Positions 5,931 to 9,929 of a stretch of 9,929 bases of DNA are shown one piece after another. Location: the NCBI GenBank assembly GCA_013140955.1, contig JABFRY010000516.1, positions 1 through 9,929 of the forward strand, given 5' to 3'. The translations under genes and the position numbers were made by a program. Origin of the DNA: Acidobacteriota bacterium. Lineage in GTDB: Bacteria > Acidobacteriota > Vicinamibacteria > Vicinamibacterales > UBA2999. Numbering within the stretch: position 1 is the first letter of the stretch; each line of letters opens with the position of its first letter. The notes beneath the pieces were generated by a model. It saw only the letters and a program-made list of their open reading frames with translations, was not told where the DNA came from and made no database searches.

Positions 5931-6566
5931 ATGGATGTTGTCCGGCAGCCGAACCACGGCTGGATCGAGGTCATCGTCGGCAGCATGTTCAGCGGCAAGA
6001 GCGAGGAGCTCATTCGCCGCCTGCGGCGTGCGCAGATCGCCCGGCAGCGGGTCCAGGTGTTCAAGCCGGAGATCGACACCCGCTACGGCGACGCCCACAT
6101 CGTCTCCCACAGCGACATGCGCATCCCGTCCGAGACGGTGGCCGACGCGGCCCGGCTGCTGGCCGGTGTGCGTCCGGACACGGAGGTGGTGGGCATCGAT
6201 GAGGGCCAGTTCTTCGATGCGGCGCTGCCGGCCGTGTGCAACGCGCTGGCCGACCAGGGGAAGCGGGTCATCGTCGCCGGCCTCGACAAGGACTACCTCG
6301 GCAAGCCCTTCGATCCGATGCCGCAGCTGCTGGCGATCGCGGAGTACATCACCAAGACGCTGGCCATCTGCATGGTCTGCGGGCATCCCGCCAATCACAC
6401 GCAGCGCCTGGTCGTGAGCGGCGACCGCGTGCTGCTCGGGGCCCAGGGTACCTACGAGGCCCGCTGTCGCCGCTGCTTCGACCCGGCCCTGTCGGGACCG
6501 GCGGGTCCGGACGTCTCGGGGACGGGAGACGCAGGGGACCCCGGCGGCGGCTCCGCCGAGCCCTGA
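5931..6566 (+). CDS. tdk: Thymidine kinase, type II (TK1-like)
   Basis: ATP-dependent phosphorylation of thymidine to dTMP in the salvage pathway. The 211-aa protein carries the Walker A loop GSMFSGKS at residues 17-24, the DEGQFF motif at 90-95 with catalytic E91, LDKDY near 118-122 and FDPMPQLLAIAE (127-138) of the nucleotide-binding region, the structural zinc site C147/C150 (CMVC) and C179/C182 (CRRC), and the lasso tyrosine Y175 in GTYEARC. The family fold ends at about residue 184; the last 27 residues are a low-complexity Gly/Asp/Pro tail with no counterpart I know of. The ATG at 5931 leaves a short N-terminal lead into beta-strand 1. It follows efp by 36 bp on the same strand and may share its transcript. 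Confidence 0.95.
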   Translation: MDVVRQPNHGWIEVIVGSMFSGKSEELIRRLRRAQIARQRVQVFKPEIDTRYGDAHIVSHSDMRIPSETVADAARLLAGVRPDTEVVGIDEGQFFDAALPAVCNALADQGKRVIVAGLDKDYLGKPFDPMPQLLAIAEYITKTLAICMVCGHPANHTQRLVVSGDRVLLGAQGTYEARCRRCFDPALSGPAGPDVSGTGDAGDPGGGSAEP

Positions 6567-6580
6567 TCGCAGTCCGGACT

Positions 6581-6605
6581 TGACCCCACGGGGCCTGCTG
6601 GGTCA
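6581..6605. other. Weak inverted repeat between tdk and the next gene
   Basis: TGACCC (6581-6586) and GGGTCA (6600-6605) are inverted with 13 bases between them, 13 bases before the GTG at 6618. It could be an operator half-site pair or chance; no T-run makes it a terminator. Confidence 0.2.
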
Positions 6606-6617
6606 CAACCGCGGTAC

Positions 6618-7178
6618 GTGACACCCGAACAGCTCCTTCCCAGGGTCCTCTTTCTCTTCGGCGTGGCGTTCCTGGCGGCGAACCTGCGGGTGGTGGCCGA
6701 ACTCGTGCGGTTCCGCACGCGGCGTCGGCACGCCTTGCTCACCTGGAAACCGTCCAAGCCCCGCTACTACGGCCTCAACCTCGCGATCGGCGTCGTGCTG
6801 GGAGTCCTGCTGGCCTTCCGGATCTTCGTCCAGCGCCGGCCACCGGACCAGCTGTTCGGCGAGGCGATGATGTTCGTGTACTACGGCTACGCCGTGCCGC
6901 TCAGCACGCGCATCCTGCGCGGCTTCTACGAGGACGGCGTCTGGGCCGACTCGGGCTTCATGCGCTGGGCCAGCATCAATGCGGTGTCATGGAAGGAGGA
7001 GCGGGGCGTGACGCTCGTACTCGTCTCCCACGTGCGCAGCGTGGCGCGCCGGCTCGAGGTTCCCGGCCACCTCTACGGGCAGTCGCGGCGCCTGTTGCGT
7101 GACAAGGTCAAGACGCACGACATCCACATCTCGGGCGGACTGGACCTGGGAAGCCGCGAGGAGCAGGACGCCGTGTGA
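6618..7178 (+). CDS. Integral membrane protein of unknown function
   Basis: I do not recognise a named gene. The 186-aa product has hydrophobic segments at about residues 8-29 (RVLFLFGVAFLAANL), 52-71 (GLNLAIGVVLGVLLAFRIFV) and a weaker one at 84-100 (MMFVYYGYAVPL), then a soluble part of about 85 residues containing YEDGVWADSGFMRWASINAV and SWKEERGVTLVLVSH. A GxW...F.RW..I..VSW pattern followed by a hydrophobic beta-strand resembles the small PH-like domains found behind two membrane helices (the YcxB or DUF5673 sort); this is a loose resemblance. The start is GTG at 6618, the first that includes the whole first helix; no Shine-Dalgarno is evident. It lies 51 bp after tdk and 58 bp before ku on the same strand, but nothing links it functionally to either. 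Confidence 0.75.
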   Translation: MTPEQLLPRVLFLFGVAFLAANLRVVAELVRFRTRRRHALLTWKPSKPRYYGLNLAIGVVLGVLLAFRIFVQRRPPDQLFGEAMMFVYYGYAVPLSTRILRGFYEDGVWADSGFMRWASINAVSWKEERGVTLVLVSHVRSVARRLEVPGHLYGQSRRLLRDKVKTHDIHISGGLDLGSREEQDAV

Positions 7179-7188
7179 CACGCCGGGC

Positions 7189-7217
7189 TGGACTTTCGCC
7201 CGCGTTCGTCCGATAGT
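7189..7217 (+). promoter_or_regulatory. Weak candidate promoter of ku
   Basis: TGGACT (7189-7194) and GATAGT (7212-7217) are 4/6 matches to sigma-70 boxes with a 17-base spacer, placing a start near 7224, just before the ribosome-binding site. It would let ku be transcribed apart from the upstream membrane gene. Confidence 0.25.
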
Positions 7218-7236
7218 CTCTCCCCGGAGGTGCAGT

Positions 7237-8100
7237 GTGGCGGCTCGAGCGACGTGGAAGGGATTTCTGAAGGTCAGCCTGGTCACCATTCCCGTCAAGG
7301 TGTTCCCGGCGACCGAGTCGGCGGCCACCCTGGCGTTCAACCAGCTCCACGCCGAGTGCCAGACGCGCATCCAGCAGAAGCGGTGGTGCCCGCACTGTGA
7401 GCGCGAAGTGGCCAACACCGAACTGGTGAAAGGCTACGAGTTCGAGAAGGGCCGCTACGTCATCGTGACCGAGGACGACATCCAGAAGGTCAAGGTGGAG
7501 TCCACCCGCGTCATCAACCTCGTCCAGTTCGCCGACGTCGGCGCCATCGATCCCATCTACGTGGATCGGTCCTACTATCTGGCACCCGATGGCGGGATGG
7601 CGGCCGAGGCCTTCGCGGTGATGCGCGAGGGCATGGCCGGCAAGGCGGGCATCGGCAAGGTGGCGCTCTACGGCCGCGAGTACCTCGTGGCGGTGAAGCC
7701 GCAGAAGCAGGGCCTGGTGATGTACACCCTGCATCACGAAGCCGAGATCCGCAGCATCGATCAGGTCGAGGAGCTCAGCTCGGTGCCGAAGAAGGTCCGC
7801 CCGGAGGAGGTCAAGCTGGCGAAGCAGGTCGTGGCGACCTTCGATGCCGACCTGAACCTGGCCGACTACCGCGATGAATATCGTGACGGCTTGCGCGCCA
7901 TCATCGACGCCAAGATTGCCGGCGAAGAGGTGGTGGCGCCGGAGGTGCAGGAGCCACCCAAGGTCGTGGATCTGATGGAGGCGCTGCGGCGGAGCCTCGA
8001 CTCGGTCAGCACCGTGAAGAAGACGCCGGCGAAGGCCGACCTGGGGAAGACCACGGCCCGCGCGCGCACCGGCAACGGGCGGAAGCGCAAGGTGTCGTAG
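7237..8100 (+). CDS. ku: Bacterial Ku, non-homologous end-joining protein
   Basis: Ku homodimers encircle broken DNA ends and recruit LigD for end joining. The 287-aa product begins ARATWKGFLKVSLVTIPVKV, the standard Ku N-terminus, and the beta-barrel core runs to about 235 (LVKGYEFEKGRYVIVTEDD, LVMYTLHHEAEIR, ELKLAKQ-like EVKLAKQVV near 191-199). The conserved C-terminal helix KVVDLMEALRRSLDSV (242-257), implicated in LigD contact, is followed by a Lys/Arg-rich tail (261-287) like those that aid DNA binding. The GTG at 7237 is chosen because GGAGG lies six bases upstream at 7226-7230; the frame is open further upstream but unrelated to Ku. H38, C41, C51 and C54 form an H-x2-C...C-x2-C zinc-knuckle pattern. 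The gene ends in TAG. No ligD is in view. Confidence 0.95.
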   Translation: MAARATWKGFLKVSLVTIPVKVFPATESAATLAFNQLHAECQTRIQQKRWCPHCEREVANTELVKGYEFEKGRYVIVTEDDIQKVKVESTRVINLVQFADVGAIDPIYVDRSYYLAPDGGMAAEAFAVMREGMAGKAGIGKVALYGREYLVAVKPQKQGLVMYTLHHEAEIRSIDQVEELSSVPKKVRPEEVKLAKQVVATFDADLNLADYRDEYRDGLRAIIDAKIAGEEVVAPEVQEPPKVVDLMEALRRSLDSVSTVKKTPAKADLGKTTARARTGNGRKRKVS

Positions 8101-8133
8101 GGGCGTCGCGGCCTCCGCCTGCTACACCTGCGC

Positions 8134-8153
8134 GAGCGCCGGGTAGGCGCCTC
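8134..8153. terminator. Possible shared terminator stem between ku and the phosphotransferase gene
   Basis: GAGCGCC (8134-8140) pairs with GGCGCCTC (8146-8153) with one bulged C and loop GGGTA, in the 51-bp gap between convergent genes, touching the minus-strand stop codon at 8152-8154. There is no T-run on either strand, so it is weak. Confidence 0.25.
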
Positions 8154-8925
8154 AGAAGCCGAGCAGGGCCCAGACGCCCAGGCCGCTGGCGGTGGGATCG
8201 GCCAGCCAGTCGGGCGGGACGAGCCACACGAATGCCAGGATCGCGATGACCCAGAGGTCGTAGGGCACCGTGGTTCGCGGATCCCTCCAGAAGAAGGCCC
8301 GCCAGAACGCCGCGGTCAGCGCGTTCGAGCCGCTCGGCATGGGCCTGTTGGCGAGTGCCAGGTACGTGTAGTGGATCCGGTTGGCGACGGTCACCACCGA
8401 CAGGGTCAGGATCACCCAGAGCACCCCGGCCATGCGGTCGGTGAACGCCCCGATCATGAACAGCACGATGCGCTCGGGCCGCTCCATGAATCCCACCTTG
8501 CACTTCTCGATGAGCGACTCCGCGCGCGCGCGGGCGTAGCTGGTCATGATCGAGAACGTGAGCGTCAGCGCCGCCACCATCACGTAGTCGGTGCGCCCGA
8601 GTTCGGCATAGAGATAGATCAGGCCCAGGAGCAGCGCCAGGTCCGAGAACCGGTCCATGGTCGAGTCCCAGAACGCGCCGAATCGCGAGGCGGTATCCGT
8701 GAGGTGCGCCACCTTCCCGTCGATGAAGTCGAAGATGTTGGCGACGATCATGATGACGCCGGCCAGCAGGAAGCGGTCCACCGCCAGCGCCCAGGCGGCG
8801 CCGATGTTGATGGCGACGCCCACGATCGTGAGCACGTTGGGATGGATGCGCAGCGCGACGCAGGTGTTGATGATGGCCCGCAGCGGAAACATGCAGACGG
8901 TGCCGACGAGCCCGGTGAACGTCAT
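8152..8925 (-). CDS. CDP-alcohol phosphatidyltransferase (class I)
   Basis: A membrane enzyme that transfers a phosphatidyl group from CDP-diacylglycerol to an alcohol acceptor, as in phosphatidylglycerophosphate or inositol-phosphate lipid synthesis. The 257-aa product has five to six hydrophobic helices (about 31-50, 52-68, 94-110, 115-130, 151-180, 222-238). The catalytic signature D-x2-D-G-x2-A-R-x8-G-x3-D-x3-D is complete in its four aspartates, D66, D69, D87 and D91, with G70, A73 and G83, but the usual Arg is His74. A second conserved block, SYARARAESL...KVGFMERPERIVL (about 129-154), is typical of the subgroup related to archaetidylinositol-phosphate synthase and PgsA. The acceptor alcohol cannot be told from sequence. 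The start is ATG 8925; no Shine-Dalgarno precedes it. Convergent with ku, divergent from uvrC. Confidence 0.88.
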   Translation of the reverse strand: MTFTGLVGTVCMFPLRAIINTCVALRIHPNVLTIVGVAINIGAAWALAVDRFLLAGVIMIVANIFDFIDGKVAHLTDTASRFGAFWDSTMDRFSDLALLLGLIYLYAELGRTDYVMVAALTLTFSIMTSYARARAESLIEKCKVGFMERPERIVLFMIGAFTDRMAGVLWVILTLSVVTVANRIHYTYLALANRPMPSGSNALTAAFWRAFFWRDPRTTVPYDLWVIAILAFVWLVPPDWLADPTASGLGVWALLGF

Positions 8926-8933
8926 TGGCTGGC

Positions 8934-8939
8934 TATAAT
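8934..8939 (+). promoter_or_regulatory. -10 box candidate of uvrC
   Basis: A perfect TATAAT lies 43 bases upstream of the uvrC ATG, giving a start near 8946. No good -35 is visible 16-18 bases upstream. On the minus strand the same bases read ATTATA, and GATTAT (4/6) could serve the divergent phosphotransferase gene, so this may be a two-way promoter. Confidence 0.5.
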
Positions 8940-8949
8940 CGTGGTCAGG

Positions 8950-8963
8950 GCGTCTCGAGACGC
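8950..8963. promoter_or_regulatory. Perfect 14-bp palindrome in the uvrC leader
   Basis: GCGTCTCGAGACGC is its own reverse complement. It lies 10 bases after the TATAAT box and 19 bases before the uvrC ATG, at or just past the expected start of transcription, the place where a repressor of a damage-inducible gene would bind. A hairpin role is less likely because there is no loop. Confidence 0.4.
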
Positions 8964-8982
8964 AAGCGCGTCATGTTAGCTC

Positions 8983-9903
8983 ATGCCTATCCAGGACCTC
9001 AAGGAACAGATCGCCCGCCTGCCTGAACAACCGGGCGTCTACCTGTGGGCCAACCGCGCCGGCGAGGTCATCTACGTGGGCAAGGCGCGGTCTCTCAGGG
9101 ACCGCGTCCGGAGTTATCTGGGGAGCCGCGGTTCGAGCCCGAAGACCGACGCGCTGCTCGACGAGATTGCGGCGCTCGACGTCATCGTCACCGACTCCGT
9201 GATGGAGGCGCTGGCGCTCGAGAACAACCTGATCAAGCAGCGGACGCCCCGCTACAACATCCTGCTCCGCGACGACAAGAACTACCCGTATCTCCGGCTC
9301 ACGACGAGCGAGCCCTTTCCGCGCGTCCTGGTGGCCCGCAGCGTGGAACGCGGGGGCGACTTCCACGCGGGCCCCTTCCTGCCCGCCCGCCTGGCGCGGC
9401 GGGCCATGTCCCTGACGCACCGGCTGTTCGGCATCCGGTCGTGCAACGAGACCATCACGGGCGCACGCGGCCGCCCGTGCCTGGAGTACGACATCAAGCG
9501 CTGCCTCGCCCCGTGCGTGGCGGAGATCTGCGACGCGCCCCGCTACGGGGAGGCGGTCGCCAACGCGCGCCTGTTCCTCGAGGGGCGCAACGACGAGCTC
9601 GCCCGGTCGCTGCGCGACCGGATGATCGCGGCCGCCGAGGGCGAGCGGTACGAGGAGGCGGCGCAGCTGCGTGACGCGATGCGGACGGTGGAGACGCTGC
9701 GCGACCGGCACCAGAAGCTGGCCACCGCCGAACTCGGCGAGCGCGACGTCTTCGGCCTCAAGGTGGGGCCGAGCGGTGGCGTCATCCAGGTCTTCGTGAT
9801 GCGCGGGGGACGCGTGGTGGAGCGCGTGGAGCTGGTGACCGCGCCCGGCGCAGCCGCCGTCGAGGCGGGCGCCGAGCGGGACGTGCTGCAGGCCGCGCTG
9901 TAG
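8983..9903 (+). CDS. uvrC: Excinuclease ABC subunit C, interrupted by an in-frame TAG
   Basis: UvrC makes the two incisions around UvrB-bound DNA lesions. The frame from ATG 8983 gives 306 aa and stops at TAG 9901-9903. Present are the GIY-YIG nuclease (residues 14-91; GVY 18-20, YVG 31-33, R39, E80) for the 3' incision, the four cysteines C154, C166, C174 and C178 that match the reported 4Fe-4S site of UvrC, and the UVR UvrB-binding helix pair (about 201-237). The RNase-H-like 5' nuclease and the (HhH)2 domain of a full ~600-residue UvrC are missing. Beyond the TAG the same frame reads QHYQERVPP to the window edge, which continues the normal UvrC alignment (compare QFY in E. coli), so a full-length gene appears broken by one codon. 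It could be a real nonsense mutation, an assembly error, or less likely read-through. No Shine-Dalgarno is evident. Confidence 0.9.
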   Translation: MPIQDLKEQIARLPEQPGVYLWANRAGEVIYVGKARSLRDRVRSYLGSRGSSPKTDALLDEIAALDVIVTDSVMEALALENNLIKQRTPRYNILLRDDKNYPYLRLTTSEPFPRVLVARSVERGGDFHAGPFLPARLARRAMSLTHRLFGIRSCNETITGARGRPCLEYDIKRCLAPCVAEICDAPRYGEAVANARLFLEGRNDELARSLRDRMIAAAEGERYEEAAQLRDAMRTVETLRDRHQKLATAELGERDVFGLKVGPSGGVIQVFVMRGGRVVERVELVTAPGAAAVEAGAERDVLQAAL

Positions 9904-9929
9904 CAGCACTACCAGGAGCGGGTGCCGCC

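Noticed and set aside
9901..9903. Amber codon reassigned genome-wide
   Set aside because: The ku gene ends at a natural TAG with a normal Ku C-terminus, and most other stops are TGA or TAA used conventionally. Local read-through is not excluded.
8971..9909. A 312-codon minus-strand frame opposite uvrC, and 8371-8979 opposite the phosphotransferase
   Set aside because: Both are codon-position shadows of strongly supported genes on the other strand.
1..9929. tRNA, rRNA, insertion sequences, prophage or defence genes
   Set aside because: I looked on both strands and saw no transposase, integrase, terminal repeats, cloverleaf or rRNA-like sequence.

Overview
This window comes from a high-GC bacterial chromosome with tightly packed genes and frequent GTG starts (lysR, htrA, the 6618 gene, ku). 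The gene mix and several protein flavours (EF-P loop with Asn34, a small winged-helix protein, a zinc-knuckle Ku, the CDP-alcohol phosphotransferase type) suggest an acidobacterium, perhaps of the Vicinamibacteria type. That placement is inference from remembered protein flavours and no marker here proves it. No phage, transposon, CRISPR, tRNA or rRNA is visible; this is mostly a housekeeping region.

Layout. (1) 1-3241, leucine biosynthesis: the 3' end of leuC, leuD overlapping it by one base, a convergent LysR-type regulator whose 3' end overlaps the end of leuD by 32 bp, and divergent from it leuA. The AT-rich 101-bp gap between lysR and leuA holds two overlapping opposed promoters and a T-N11-A dyad, so the LysR protein is a good candidate regulator of leuA and itself. 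leuB is not in view. LeuA is only 415 aa and lacks the C-terminal leucine-sensing domain. (2) 3242-3371: a tandem array of a 17-18 bp hairpin-forming unit between convergent genes. (3) 3350-5286, minus strand: a protein-quality-control pair, hsp20 then htrA (3-nt gap), followed by a 77-aa winged-helix protein with a nested palindrome just upstream. (4) 5331-8100, plus strand: efp, tdk, an unrecognised membrane protein, and ku. (5) 8152-8925, minus strand: a CDP-alcohol phosphatidyltransferase convergent with ku. (6) 8983 to the window edge: uvrC, divergent from it, with a TATAAT box and a 14-bp perfect palindrome upstream.

Functionally, leuC, leuD and leuA give three of the four leucine-pathway subunits or enzymes, with a local regulator. 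Hsp20 and HtrA pair a cytoplasmic holdase with an exported serine protease. Ku and UvrC represent end-joining and nucleotide-excision repair.

The least ordinary features are an in-frame TAG that interrupts uvrC after codon 306 while recognisable UvrC sequence continues behind it, the LeuA without its allosteric domain, the hairpin repeat array, the EF-P loop with no Lys/Arg at position 34, and two unexplained palindromes. I see no convincing new multi-gene system.
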